64,000 nucleotides of DNA from positions 1 to 64,000 of the forward strand of contig JAIFMS010000145.1 in the NCBI GenBank assembly GCA_020048335.1. Direction: 5' to 3'. The stretch is from Methylococcaceae bacterium. GTDB lineage: Bacteria > Pseudomonadota > Gammaproteobacteria > Methylococcales > Methylomonadaceae. Positions 1-9,207 of this stretch are shown piece by piece. Both the position numbers and the translations under genes were made by a program. The notes under the pieces were generated by a model. The model made no database searches, was not told the origin of the DNA, and was given only the letters and a program-made list of their open reading frames with translations. Every line of letters starts with the position of its first letter. The first letter of the stretch is position 1.

Positions 1-1729
1 GTTTGGCTAACGCTGTGTTTTCTAAGTATCGAATGATGTTATAAAATTCGGAACTCTGCCCCAAACAGACCGTAGCAGGCGAAGTTGTTTTTAAAATTTT
101 CTGACGTAATAGTTGCGCTTTAGCCGAATAAATTCGCCAGCCGATATAAATTGCCAACAGCAAAGCCGCGCTTAACCAATACAGCGTTTGTTGCTGTTGA
201 TTTTGCTGTAATCGCCATTGGTCAAAGTGAAAACTAAGATTGGAAAAAAAATCCTGCACCCTGCTAAACCACGGTTGTTCGGCATTTTCCAATGCCAACC
301 ATTGCGCGGGCGTTGAATCAACCTCACGCCAGTTCCCATTAATATACGCAATTGCCCACGCATGAGCATGGCGTTGTCGCACCAGATATAAACCTTGCCG
401 CGCATCATATTCTTCCACCACATAGCCATTGGCTAATCGGGCGGGAATCCCCATTTGCCGCAATAAAAACACACTTGCCACCGCAAAATATTCACAATGC
501 CCTGCTTTGCGGCGCAGGATAAAATCCCGCAACGCGCTATCGCTGTCGGTTTCTGTACCAAGATACAAACTGTAGCGAAAATGCTGTTGAAAATGGGCTT
601 GAATTTTAGTCGCTATCTCTTCAGGCGAATGCTGTGCCAACCGCAATTGTGTGGTCATGGTTTTTAGCCAATCCGCATGACGCTTGGGAATCTGCACATC
701 AAAAGGACTGGGCGGGTCGGTTTTTTGCCCTGTAAACGCCACTTGATAAGCGGCAAACGGTGGCGGTTCACTGATTTTAACCGTCCCTAAGCCGTTGTAT
801 TGTAACACCGCCCCTTCTAAGCCTTTAATTTCAACCTTGCCCATTGGCAACGCAAGCAATTCATTTTTGTGCTGAAACGTTTGCAGCAGTGTGATATGTT
901 GCCATTTTGCGGATGTTATTGAGGAATTTGATTTTTTAGCCTGAAAAGTCGCTTGTGAAGCCAGCCAACTTTGTCCTAAATAACGGTCATAACTGGCTTG
1001 TAACAAGCGCAAAGGGGCGTTGGACTGCACCCGCAAAATGATTTTATCGGACAATTTTAAAGCACCAATATCGCCAATCGAGGTTTGGGTTTTAAAAAAA
1101 TCATTATCGCGTTCGCTCAACCAGGCAATCGCTTTTTCTTCCACGATAGTTTGCAACTGCCTTAACTGCTGCTGCCCATAATAACTGCCGATAAACGCAA
1201 TACTTATCAGCAACCAGCAAGCGATAGTGGCACTTTGCCGAGGTTTGTATCGCCATAAAATCAGGCTAAACAGCCCACTCACGATGACAAAATAACGGTT
1301 ATCCTGCACATTTGCCGCACCCGCACTGAGCAGCACTAAGCCTGTATAGGGCAGGATAAAATCAAGGGTTGTGGCAGGTTGTAGGCGACGGCGAAAAGAA
1401 TAAAACAACGTTCCCAGCGGAATTTGCTGTTGGCTGCTGAATAATTGCGTCAATAACACGGGCGCGAACAACAGCGGCAACCATTTTAATACCCTGAAAA
1501 TCGGTAGCCCGTCTTGTTGATGTTGATAGCCGTACAGCAGCAACCCAATGATTAATAGCATCGTCAAATCGCCCCAACGATGAAACTGTTGTTGGGTAAT
1601 TTGCCACCGCCACTGGCTCAGTTGACTTATCGCAATACTGAGCAATAACACCGCCGTAGCAAGCCAGGTTTGCAAAAGCCAGCCCCAAGCACACAACGCG
1701 ACCGCTAAAAATGCAATGGAATTCTTCAT
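1..1729 (-). CDS. TgpA-like transglutaminase, membrane-anchored, 3' end cut by window edge
   Basis: I translated this frame from the complement of 1-1729; it stays open to the window edge, so the C-terminus is missing. About five hydrophobic segments fill the first 160 residues, followed by a periplasmic-type region. A transglutaminase core then shows a Cys in GHCEYFA (about residue 411), a His in RHAHAW (about 456) and an Asp in EVDSTPAQW (about 471), the order of a papain-like triad. A further membrane segment (LYWLSAALLLAIYIGW) follows, then a short C-terminal part. This architecture matches the TgpA/DUF3488-transglutaminase family, often found after a MoxR ATPase and a DUF58 protein, which would lie outside the window. 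The ATG at 1729 has only a weak GAG ahead of it. The substrate is unknown. Confidence 0.85.
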   Translation of the reverse strand, partial: MKNSIAFLAVALCAWGWLLQTWLATAVLLLSIAISQLSQWRWQITQQQFHRWGDLTMLLIIGLLLYGYQHQQDGLPIFRVLKWLPLLFAPVLLTQLFSSQQQIPLGTLFYSFRRRLQPATTLDFILPYTGLVLLSAGAANVQDNRYFVIVSGLFSLILWRYKPRQSATIACWLLISIAFIGSYYGQQQLRQLQTIVEEKAIAWLSERDNDFFKTQTSIGDIGALKLSDKIILRVQSNAPLRLLQASYDRYLGQSWLASQATFQAKKSNSSITSAKWQHITLLQTFQHKNELLALPMGKVEIKGLEGAVLQYNGLGTVKISEPPPFAAYQVAFTGQKTDPPSPFDVQIPKRHADWLKTMTTQLRLAQHSPEEIATKIQAHFQQHFRYSLYLGTETDSDSALRDFILRRKAGHCEYFAVASVFLLRQMGIPARLANGYVVEEYDARQGLYLVRQRHAHAWAIAYINGNWREVDSTPAQWLALENAEQPWFSRVQDFFSNLSFHFDQWRLQQNQQQQTLYWLSAALLLAIYIGWRIYSAKAQLLRQKILKTTSPATVCLGQSSEFYNIIRYLENTALAK

Positions 1730-1847
1730 GCTCAGATACTCGCTTGCCTAGTTTTAAGTGCTGTGATTTTAGCAATACCATCGCTAAAAATCATGCTGCT
1801 TTCTTAAGTCCAACAACTGATAATATTGATGATGCAAAATATTGTCG

Positions 1848-3215
1848 TTAGTTTGCAACAGGAAAACTACGGCTATAAATGTGCTGTGAAAAGCTTTTTA
1901 AAAACTCGGTTTTCTGATAATTAAACGTTTTAAACGAATAATCTCGTGATATAATAACTTGATTTTGAGTTGAGCTATTTTCTTGAGCTACATGATTAAT
2001 AGTATTTTCCTCTGAAGAGGTTAAGAACCAAAATAATTGATAAAGCCCAATGATAAAAAATTCACTGCCTTTATCATTTATTTTTTGCTTGTCATTTTGC
2101 AAAGCATTTAATATTTCATCAACATGATTGTGTTCTTTATTTTTTGAAAGCTCATTAAATAATTTAATATAGTTTTCAACGAAAGGAATTTTATTCATGT
2201 CAAAATCTACTCCAGTATAACTAAATAATGGAAATAAAATTTCTTCATAATTTTTTACTTTATGACCTAGATTAAAGATTGCCCGCATATTGCAAATAAA
2301 CAAGTAAGCAACATCTTGTTCATTTAAATGATTAAAAATAGCGGTTGAGTTATGAGCTATCCAATTGCGCGTTATTTTCATAATAGAAGAAAAAGCGTAG
2401 AACTCATCGTGTTCGCCAGTAAATTGCTTTGGGTTAGTGGCTTCCCATTCGTGAGTTAGTGTTCTGATAAAAAGTTTGTACAGTGTGAATTTATCAGTTG
2501 GTTCTTGTAAAGGTAAAAAACTTTCCAGTACGTTGATATAATCGACTATATCTGCAAAATCAAATTTTTTATCCGGTTTATTAATCACTTTATTAAAAGG
2601 TAATTCATTATTTGTCAATGTTTTGACATATTGGCAAGCTTCAATAATTCCACGTCTTAACTTTACATAATCAGACTCTTGATTTTTAATCCAACCCCTT
2701 AATTTCTCATATTCAGGATCTTTTTTCTCAAAAGCTTTCACTTCAGGAATGTAAATTGAACTACATTTTTCCTTAAAATCATCAATTGAATTTTTTTCAC
2801 CCGTCATAAAACACATTCTTTCAGAAGGTACACCTGAATGAATTAAATCATTGAAAATATAAAAGCCGCCATTTTCATGAAATTTGCTTTTATCGGTGTA
2901 AGATTCTGGAATATTTTTATCTAAATCAACGTGTTCGCCATTATCTAAACGAACGTCAATAATAATGGCATCAATTTCATTGAGAATGGCGTTATTTTCT
3001 TTAAATTCCGCATAATCAAAATAATTACGGCACAAATAAATCGTATGCAGGCTTTTTTGTTGTGTGCAAAATTCGTTTAAATCGGCTGGCTTTGTTTTCA
3101 GGCTAAATAAATCATTATCCCACGCCTCAAAACTTAATAATTCACCAAACATTTGATTTAAAATATTTTTTCCTGCTTGTAAACCACCAAAGTCTTCAAT
3201 CCAAAGTATATTCAT
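1848..3215 (-). CDS. Receiver-like domain fused to a HEPN-motif domain (putative response regulator with RNase-type output)
   Basis: The 455-residue product starts like a response-regulator receiver. MNILWIED gives the acidic pair E7/D8, IIIDVRL supplies a candidate phospho-acceptor D87, and FMTGE (136-140) sits where receivers have a conserved Thr. The C-terminal half is helical and contains RNWIAHN (283-289), an R-x4-H motif typical of HEPN RNases and HEPN-like folds. The gene begins one base after the stop of the upstream TPR-kinase-like gene, so the two are almost certainly co-transcribed and translationally coupled. The inference is a two-component pair whose output is a HEPN domain rather than DNA binding. 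The receiver spacing is irregular, so it may be a pseudo-receiver. I know no named family for the full-length protein. Confidence 0.7.
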   Translation of the reverse strand: MNILWIEDFGGLQAGKNILNQMFGELLSFEAWDNDLFSLKTKPADLNEFCTQQKSLHTIYLCRNYFDYAEFKENNAILNEIDAIIIDVRLDNGEHVDLDKNIPESYTDKSKFHENGGFYIFNDLIHSGVPSERMCFMTGEKNSIDDFKEKCSSIYIPEVKAFEKKDPEYEKLRGWIKNQESDYVKLRRGIIEACQYVKTLTNNELPFNKVINKPDKKFDFADIVDYINVLESFLPLQEPTDKFTLYKLFIRTLTHEWEATNPKQFTGEHDEFYAFSSIMKITRNWIAHNSTAIFNHLNEQDVAYLFICNMRAIFNLGHKVKNYEEILFPLFSYTGVDFDMNKIPFVENYIKLFNELSKNKEHNHVDEILNALQNDKQKINDKGSEFFIIGLYQLFWFLTSSEENTINHVAQENSSTQNQVIISRDYSFKTFNYQKTEFLKSFSQHIYSRSFPVAN

Positions 3216-3216
3216 G

Positions 3217-5502
3217 TTATTCGCCTTCTAATAAGGTTTTATGGAGTTTTAATTCTGCGGTAAATGTGTGTTCATTTGCCGTGTAATTAAATTGCGCTTG
3301 TTCGCCTAATAATTCAATCAAGCGATTAATAAAAGCAAGCCCTTTATGCGTACCAGCTAATTGGCTACTGGCATTGGCTTTACAGGCATTTTTGACGCTG
3401 AAAATATAGAATTCGGTTTCTATATGCCAAGCAATTTGAATTTTTCCTGTGCCGCTCCAGTATTTTAAGGCATTAAGGATTAATTCTGAGCTAATGGCAA
3501 ACATTAATGAGAATTTAATTTGATTTGAGCCAAATTGTACGGCACTTTTTTCGAGGTTGACCTCAAGCACGGTCATGGATTGCAGCCAGTGGTAGAATTT
3601 TTCGACATCACGTTGATTGGTATCCAACGGCAAAACCTGTTCAATAAAGGCTTTGCGGGTGGGTTTGATTAATTCGCCTTGATTGTTGATGAGTTTGCGT
3701 AAGCCTGTGGCATCTTCCATAAAGATGATGCGATTGAGTGATTGGCGCAAGGCGGCGGCGATAAACCATTCGGGAGTTGCATCGCCGGTGTTGTCTTGTT
3801 GCCAAGCGCGTTTAAATTCTTCGGTATCATAAATGGATTGTTTAAGAGTGTCTATTAAACAATCAGTTAAGGTGAAGGTGGAGAAAAGCGCGGTGATTTC
3901 GTTAATGGCTTCGTAGTGTTTTTGATTTTTTTCGTAGTCTGCGCTGCCGAATACTCGAATGGCTTGTCTTAAGGATTCAGGGGCGGTAGCGAAAGCATTG
4001 CGCAGAGTATGTGTAAAAAAAGACAGCATTTCTTTTTCTTTTTCGTGCGCTATTTTATATGCTTTTTCTTTTTCTTGAATTTCTAACTCAAGCTGTTTGT
4101 TTTTTTCTTCAAGCAACACATTTTTTTTATCTAATTCCTCTGTCTGGTTGATATTTTTTAAGTAAACAGCTTTAAACTTTATTTCTTCTGTATCGTTTAA
4201 ATCATAATTAAAAGCTTGTTCTACATATTTTCTAGCGTCATCGTATTTTTTTAAAATAACAAAAATATCACTTATGAATAAACTGCAATGTTTTTTACTG
4301 TTTTTTGATTCATAAAATTTAATAGCATTAATTAAATTATTTATAGCTAGTTCGTAATTTTCTTGTTTAGCATAATAAAAAGCACAGTTATGGTATGCTT
4401 TAGCATAATTAGGAGTTAATTTAATTGTTTTATTGTAGTTTTCCAGTGCGGCGTTATATTCTTTTAATTGATAATAACAGTTTCCTATATCATTGTATGT
4501 TTCAAAATAGTCGCTTTTTAAAGCTATCGTTTTTTTAAAATCAGTTAAAGCAAAATCATAGTTTTTTAATTGAAAATGACATAAACCTCGATCATGATAA
4601 CTTTCATAATCATTAGGATTTAAAACAATAGCTTTATCAAAATATTCTAAAGATTTTTTATATTCTCTAATTTTTAAATAACATAAACCAATATTATAAT
4701 AACTTTCAAATATATTGGGATTCAATTTAGTAGCTTTATTATAGTCTTGTAAAGCAATTTTATACAGATCATCATTTGTTAATTTAAAATAGCATAGACC
4801 TCTGTTAAGATAACCAGCAGCTTCATTACAATTTAGTCTAATCGCTTCATTAAAATCTTTCAAAGCAAGGTCATATATTTTAAAATCTAAATAATGTATC
4901 CCGCGATTAACATAACCACCAACGCTATAAGGCTCTAATTCTATTGCTTTATTAAAATCATCTAAAGCAGATTCATATTTTTTCAGTTTTGAATAACATA
5001 AACCACGACTTTTATAAAACATATAATCTACTAAATTAAAATTTAGTTGAATTGCTTTATTGAGATCATCTAAAGCTAAATCATGCTTATCTTGTAGTAT
5101 GTAACACAAGCCACGTTGTTTATAAGATTCTGCATCATCAGGATTTAGCTGAATGATTTTGCTGTAATCAGCTAAAGCCATTTCATAACTTCCTTGTGTA
5201 GAATAACAGCTACTACGGTTAATATAGGCATCTACATAATTAGGGCTTAACTCAATCGCTTTATTGAAATCTGCTAAGGCAAAATCATATTTTTTTAATT
5301 GAAAATAACATCCACCACGATTATTATAACTAGCAAAAGAATTAGAATTTACCTGAATTGCTCGTGTAAAAATATTTATAGATTCATCAAATTTATTTTC
5401 TCTTAAATAACTGTAGCCCAAACTAAATAACTCTTCAAAACTAGCTTGCTTAAGTTTTTTTTGCAGTTTCTTCTTTGCAAATTGTTCTTTCAAACTTACC
5501 AT
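3217..5502 (-). CDS. TPR-repeat sensor with histidine-kinase-like C-terminus
   Basis: About eleven 34-residue tetratricopeptide repeats occupy residues ~15-420, with units such as NRGLCYFKL and ALADFNKAIEL. A charged coiled coil follows (about 430-490). Next comes an H-box-like segment, FFTHTLRNAF, with His near residue 498. An ATPase-like region ends the protein, with an N-box-like SSELILNALKYW (about 675) and a G-box-like GTHKGLAFINRLIELLG (about 727). It has no membrane segment, so it is probably cytosolic and senses through protein or peptide binding by the TPRs. I chose the ATG at 5502 because the AGGGAG at 5509-5514 is six bases from it but abuts the alternative ATG at 5508. It is co-transcribed with the receiver-HEPN gene downstream. 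Kinase activity is inferred; the ATP-binding motifs are degenerate. Confidence 0.75.
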   Translation of the reverse strand: MVSLKEQFAKKKLQKKLKQASFEELFSLGYSYLRENKFDESINIFTRAIQVNSNSFASYNNRGGCYFQLKKYDFALADFNKAIELSPNYVDAYINRSSCYSTQGSYEMALADYSKIIQLNPDDAESYKQRGLCYILQDKHDLALDDLNKAIQLNFNLVDYMFYKSRGLCYSKLKKYESALDDFNKAIELEPYSVGGYVNRGIHYLDFKIYDLALKDFNEAIRLNCNEAAGYLNRGLCYFKLTNDDLYKIALQDYNKATKLNPNIFESYYNIGLCYLKIREYKKSLEYFDKAIVLNPNDYESYHDRGLCHFQLKNYDFALTDFKKTIALKSDYFETYNDIGNCYYQLKEYNAALENYNKTIKLTPNYAKAYHNCAFYYAKQENYELAINNLINAIKFYESKNSKKHCSLFISDIFVILKKYDDARKYVEQAFNYDLNDTEEIKFKAVYLKNINQTEELDKKNVLLEEKNKQLELEIQEKEKAYKIAHEKEKEMLSFFTHTLRNAFATAPESLRQAIRVFGSADYEKNQKHYEAINEITALFSTFTLTDCLIDTLKQSIYDTEEFKRAWQQDNTGDATPEWFIAAALRQSLNRIIFMEDATGLRKLINNQGELIKPTRKAFIEQVLPLDTNQRDVEKFYHWLQSMTVLEVNLEKSAVQFGSNQIKFSLMFAISSELILNALKYWSGTGKIQIAWHIETEFYIFSVKNACKANASSQLAGTHKGLAFINRLIELLGEQAQFNYTANEHTFTAELKLHKTLLEGE

Positions 5503-5573
5503 ACCCATCTCCCTAATTTAGAAAGTGCATCACCATAACATTGCAACAAAACCAGTATAGATTTTTTATTCAT
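5496..5573 (-). CDS. Possible 25-residue leader ORF coupled to the TPR-kinase gene
   Basis: A small frame begins at an ATG (complement of 5571-5573) preceded by a good GAGG ribosome-binding site seven bases away. It encodes 25 residues beginning MNKKSILVLLQCYGDALSKL. Its TAA overlaps the ATG of the TPR-kinase gene (sequence ATGGTAA), the layout of termination-reinitiation coupling. No family is recognised. It could be a leader peptide, a tiny membrane peptide or a chance frame. Confidence 0.35.
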   Translation of the reverse strand: MNKKSILVLLQCYGDALSKLGRWVW

Positions 5574-5809
5574 GTTTTCGCCTCACAATAATCCACAATT
5601 AAACAACCGTATCAGGATGAACAGCCAACCACCAGAAAATCATTAAAATCCGCACCCTCTATAACCACCACCCGCATTAATCCGTCAGACTCCGTGCATT
5701 TTACCCTTTCTGCTCAACTTCGTTCTTTCGCTAAAAGCTCATTTTTATTAATTTGGCAAAGGTATTGTTTTAACGTAGTCTAAGCTATTTTGCTAATTCT
5801 ATTGCCTGC
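5574..5809. other. Intergenic region between the TPR-kinase operon and rnfD
   Basis: This stretch must hold the divergent promoters for the TPR-kinase unit (minus) and rnfD (plus). I see no RNA gene, repeat or clear -35/-10 pair in it. rnfD has no obvious Shine-Dalgarno sequence. Confidence 0.5.
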
Positions 5810-6826
5810 ATGAAATTTTCCACCACCGTTGCCCCACATTTAACATCACCGCACACGGTCGCCCAGCAAATGCTGCCCGTGCTGTGGGCGTTATTCCCCG
5901 CAATCCTTATGAGTTTACTCTGTTTCGGCGTGGGTATTTTAATTCAACTGAGCTTGGCAAGCTTAACCGCCCTGCTCGCAGAAGCCAGTGTTTTTACACT
6001 ACGGAAACGGTCTATTAAACAAGGTCTTGGGGATTTTAGTGCGGTTATCACTGCGGTATTATTGGCATTATCCATTCCCCTTTTAGCCCCGTGGTGGCTG
6101 ATTGTTATCGGAACACTGTTTGCCTTAGGGGTCGGTAAACACGTTTATGGCGGCTTAGGCTATAACTTGTTTAATCCTGCGATGGTTGGCTATGTATTTT
6201 TGCTGATTTCGTTTCCACAACCGATGACCGCTTGGTTGGCTTTTGATGCACCCGCCTTAAGCTTAAGCGAAACGTGGCAGTTAATTTTTTTTGAACAGCC
6301 ACCTGCCCATTTTGATGCTTTAAGCCGTGCCACGCCGTTGGATGTGATAAAAACGCAATTGCGCTTGTCACAACCATTAAGTCAAATTCAGTTGCAACCT
6401 GTATTTGGCTGGCTCGCTGGGAAAAGTTATCAATGGGTCGCACTGGCGTATTTAGGCGGTGGAGTATGGTTAATGAAACAAAAAATCATTGCTTGGCAAA
6501 TTCCCACTGCGTTGCTCGGCAGTTTAGTTTTTTTCGCCACACTCGGTTTTATTTATGACAGTGAACAGTTCAGTTCACCGCTTTTCCATTTAATAGCAGG
6601 CAGCACTTTATTCGGGGCATTTTTTATCGCCACCGACCCCGTAACCGCTGCCACCAGTTCGCGTGGACGCTTGTTTTATGGCGGTTTAATTGGGGTTTTG
6701 CTGTATTGCATTCGCACTTGGGGCGGCTATCCTGATGGCATGGCATTTGCGGTATTATTGGCAAATCTTGCCGTGCCGTTAATTGATTATTACAGCAAAC
6801 CGCCCGTTTATGGACAACCAACATGA
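5810..6826 (+). CDS. rnfD: Rnf electron transport complex subunit D
   Basis: RnfD is a polytopic inner-membrane subunit of the ion-translocating ferredoxin:NAD+ oxidoreductase. The 338-residue product has about eight to ten hydrophobic helices. The motif SRATPLDVIK carries the Thr (T175) expected to bind FMN covalently in RnfD/NqrB proteins. YNLFNPAMVGYVFLL and AFFIATDPVTAATS are further family signatures. Length is normal for the family. It overlaps rnfG by four bases (ATGA), so the two are translationally coupled. The other rnf genes (A, B, C, E) are not adjacent on either side. They may be elsewhere in the genome, or this pair may serve a partial or rearranged complex. Confidence 0.93.
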   Translation: MKFSTTVAPHLTSPHTVAQQMLPVLWALFPAILMSLLCFGVGILIQLSLASLTALLAEASVFTLRKRSIKQGLGDFSAVITAVLLALSIPLLAPWWLIVIGTLFALGVGKHVYGGLGYNLFNPAMVGYVFLLISFPQPMTAWLAFDAPALSLSETWQLIFFEQPPAHFDALSRATPLDVIKTQLRLSQPLSQIQLQPVFGWLAGKSYQWVALAYLGGGVWLMKQKIIAWQIPTALLGSLVFFATLGFIYDSEQFSSPLFHLIAGSTLFGAFFIATDPVTAATSSRGRLFYGGLIGVLLYCIRTWGGYPDGMAFAVLLANLAVPLIDYYSKPPVYGQPT

Positions 6827-7434
6827 CGCTTCCTTCCCACAAACCGCTCGCTTTAGCCCTGTTGCTCGGCACGATGTCGCTGCTTGGTCTGAGTGTTGTT
6901 AGCGCGGTATTTTATTTAAGCAAAGAAAAAATTGCCCACAATCAGCAAAATGCTCTGCGGCATAGTTTACAAGCCCTGTTAGTCGGTCAGCTTTATGATA
7001 ACGATGTATTAGCCGATAGCCTGCAAGTGCGCCATCCGTTATTAGGCAATCAACAATCTCACCGCCTTTACCGGGTGCGTTATCAAGGAAAACTTGTGGC
7101 AACAGTCATCAGTTGTGTTGCTCCCACAGGCTATAATGGGGATATTTTATTATTGGTGGCAATTAAGGAAAACGGCACGCTGTTAGGGGTGCAAGTTGTG
7201 GCGCATCAAGAAACCCCGGGTTTGGGTGATGGCATTGAGGCAACCCGTTCTGATTGGATAACGGGTTTTAAACAGTTGAATTTACAACAAAGACAACCTG
7301 CACAATGGGCGGTTAAGCGTGATGGCGGACAATTTGACCAATTGGTTGGTGCAACGATTACCTCCCGCGCGGTGGTGATGGCGGTGAAAAACGCCGTGCT
7401 TTATGCGCAACACGCACGGCATTTTGGAAAATAA
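6823..7434 (+). CDS. rnfG: Rnf electron transport complex subunit G
   Basis: RnfG is a single-span membrane subunit with a large periplasmic FMN-binding domain. The 203-residue product has an N-terminal hydrophobic segment (about 8-32). Near the C-terminus GATITSRAV contains the Thr (T180) that is flavinylated in RnfG/NqrC. HQETPGLGDGIE is another family signature. It starts inside the rnfD stop codon. rnfE would normally follow, but here the next feature is a dispersed repeat and a protease gene, so the operon has been broken up. An ApbE-type flavin transferase would be needed to mature it and is not in this window. Confidence 0.93.
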   Translation: MTLPSHKPLALALLLGTMSLLGLSVVSAVFYLSKEKIAHNQQNALRHSLQALLVGQLYDNDVLADSLQVRHPLLGNQQSHRLYRVRYQGKLVATVISCVAPTGYNGDILLLVAIKENGTLLGVQVVAHQETPGLGDGIEATRSDWITGFKQLNLQQRQPAQWAVKRDGGQFDQLVGATITSRAVVMAVKNAVLYAQHARHFGK

Positions 7435-7480
7435 ATCTTCAACGCATTGCTTGTGTTCAGATTATATCAACCTTATATCT

Positions 7481-7557
7481 TTTGAAATTCACCCCAACCC
7501 GCCTTTATGAAAGGAGGGAGCTTCCTCTTTTGTAAAGGGGGATTAAGGGGGATTGAG
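7481..7557 (-). repeat. Dispersed ~75-bp C/G-run repeat, copy 1
   Basis: The element has runs of C/G around short A/T blocks (ACCCCAACCC, AAAGGAGGGAG, AAAGGGGGATTAAGGGGG). Read on the minus strand it aligns along its length with 9061-9134, apart from small changes. The two copies are therefore an inverted pair on either side of the DegP-like gene. It may also fold into a hairpin ending the rnf transcript. Confidence 0.75.
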
Positions 7558-7632
7558 TAATACCCGATAACGTTTGACTCACTATTTAACGCTTAAGTCT
7601 TAATTTTACATTTAACCCTTGGTGGAGAAATT

Positions 7633-8994
7633 ATGTTTAATCAATCTAAACTTTATTCACTTATCGGTGCGCTGTTACTGAGTTTTCCGCTCTCAGCGGC
7701 ACTGCCTGCAACCGATACCAGTGGCGCACCGATGCCTTCTCTTGCGCCGATGCTGAAAAAAGTCAATTCGGCGGTGGTTAATATTTCAACCTTTGCCACT
7801 CAAGATGTTTACAATCCGTTGTTAAATGACCCGTTTTTTCGGCAATTTTTTCAAATTCCCAATCAACCACAACAACCTCGGCAGCAGCGGCAACAGCAAA
7901 GCGCGGGGTCTGGGGTGATTGTGGATAGAGAAAAGGGCATTATCATCACCAATTACCATGTTGTAAAAGCCTCTGATGAAGTTCATGTTGCCTTGATTGA
8001 CGGGCGTGATTTTCCTGCCAAAGTCATCGGGGTTGACCCTGAATTAGATATTGCGGTGTTGGATATTAATGCCACAGGGTTGAATCAAGTCGAATTTGCG
8101 GACTCAGGACAATTAGAAGTGGGTGATTTTGTGGTGGCAATTGGCAATCCATTTGGTTTGGGACAAACCGTGACGACAGGGATTGTGAGTGCGTTGGGGC
8201 GCACAGGTTTAGGGATTGAAGGCTATGAAAACTTTATTCAAACTGATGCGTCGATTAACCCTGGCAATTCAGGCGGGGCATTAGTAAGCGTGTCAGGCAA
8301 ATTAATTGGCATCAACACCGCCATTATTGGCCCTAGCGGAGGTAATGTGGGTATCGGTTTTGCGATTCCTGCCAATATGGTCAAGTCCAGCATGAAACAA
8401 ATTTTGGAACATGGTGAGGTCAAACGCGGACAAATTGGGGTAAATATTCAAGAAATTAGCCCGAGTTTGAAAAAAGCTTTTAATTTGAAAAATGGACAGC
8501 AAGGGGCGTTGATTACAGGCGTGGTAGAGGGGTCACCTGCCAAAAAAGCGGGCTTAAAAGAAGGCGATTTGGTCATCAGTGTCGATGGCGTACCGACCAC
8601 CTCAGTCGGACAATTACGCAGTCAAATTGGTGTCAAAGCAATTAGTGATGAAATTAAATTAGGGATTATTCGGGATGGCCAAAGTAAAACGGTTGTGGTA
8701 ACGTTGGAAAAATCGCGCCAACCTGAAAAAATAGCCAAATCAGCACAATACAAGGTGTTAGAAGGGGCGCAATTTGAAGAAAATCGGGAGGGAAAAGGGA
8801 TTGTAATTTCACAACTCGCGCCTAATTCGCCTGCTGCTTACAACGGCTTACAACCAGGTGATGTTATTTTGGCAGCTAATAAAGTCAGCGTAAACAGCTT
8901 GCGGGAATTAGAAGCTGCATTAAAACGCTCTGACAAAGAAGTGTTGCTGCACATTAATCGCCGTGGCTCGTTGTTTTATTTAGTGATTCGTTAA
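7633..8994 (+). CDS. degQ: DegP/DegQ-family periplasmic serine endoprotease
   Basis: This is a Do-family protease for periplasmic protein quality control. An N-terminal signal peptide ends near residue 23. The trypsin-like domain has the complete triad: His109 (TNYHVV), Asp139 (DPELDIAVL) and Ser213 (NPGNSGGAL). Two PDZ domains follow, roughly 260-350 and 370-450. The segment between the signal peptide and catalytic core is Gln-rich (residues 77-90). At 453 residues it matches DegQ/DegP length; which paralogue is not decidable by eye. GGTGGAG lies seven bases before the ATG. It is a single-gene unit with dispersed repeats on both sides. Confidence 0.93.
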   Translation: MFNQSKLYSLIGALLLSFPLSAALPATDTSGAPMPSLAPMLKKVNSAVVNISTFATQDVYNPLLNDPFFRQFFQIPNQPQQPRQQRQQQSAGSGVIVDREKGIIITNYHVVKASDEVHVALIDGRDFPAKVIGVDPELDIAVLDINATGLNQVEFADSGQLEVGDFVVAIGNPFGLGQTVTTGIVSALGRTGLGIEGYENFIQTDASINPGNSGGALVSVSGKLIGINTAIIGPSGGNVGIGFAIPANMVKSSMKQILEHGEVKRGQIGVNIQEISPSLKKAFNLKNGQQGALITGVVEGSPAKKAGLKEGDLVISVDGVPTTSVGQLRSQIGVKAISDEIKLGIIRDGQSKTVVVTLEKSRQPEKIAKSAQYKVLEGAQFEENREGKGIVISQLAPNSPAAYNGLQPGDVILAANKVSVNSLRELEAALKRSDKEVLLHINRRGSLFYLVIR

Positions 8995-9060
8995 GCGGCT
9001 TTTTTAAATCTATCCCAGCCTTCCTTTATAAGTCATCAGGCAAAAGTTATCTAGGATTAC

Positions 9061-9134
9061 TAAATCCCCCCTAACCCCCTTTAAAAAAAGGGGAACTCCT
9101 CCTTTTATAAAGGAGGGGTGCGGTGGATTTCAAA
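9061..9134 (+). repeat. Dispersed ~75-bp C/G-run repeat, copy 2
   Basis: This is homologous in inverted orientation to 7481-7557, including the shared terminal GGATTTCAAA/GAATTTCAAA and the CTCCTCCTTTTATAAAGGAG hairpin core. It lies between the DegP-like gene and fdhD. Confidence 0.75.
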
Positions 9135-9207
9135 ATTAATCGCTGGTACAAATGTTTTGCTACTTAAAAAAGAGGGCATTTTTCATCCATCAACCTGTTG
9201 AATTATC

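Noticed and set aside
3217-5502. CRISPR-like array in the regularly spaced AT-rich repeats
   Set aside because: The ~102-base periodicity is the coding pattern of TPR units in an open frame, with no identical repeats or unique spacers.
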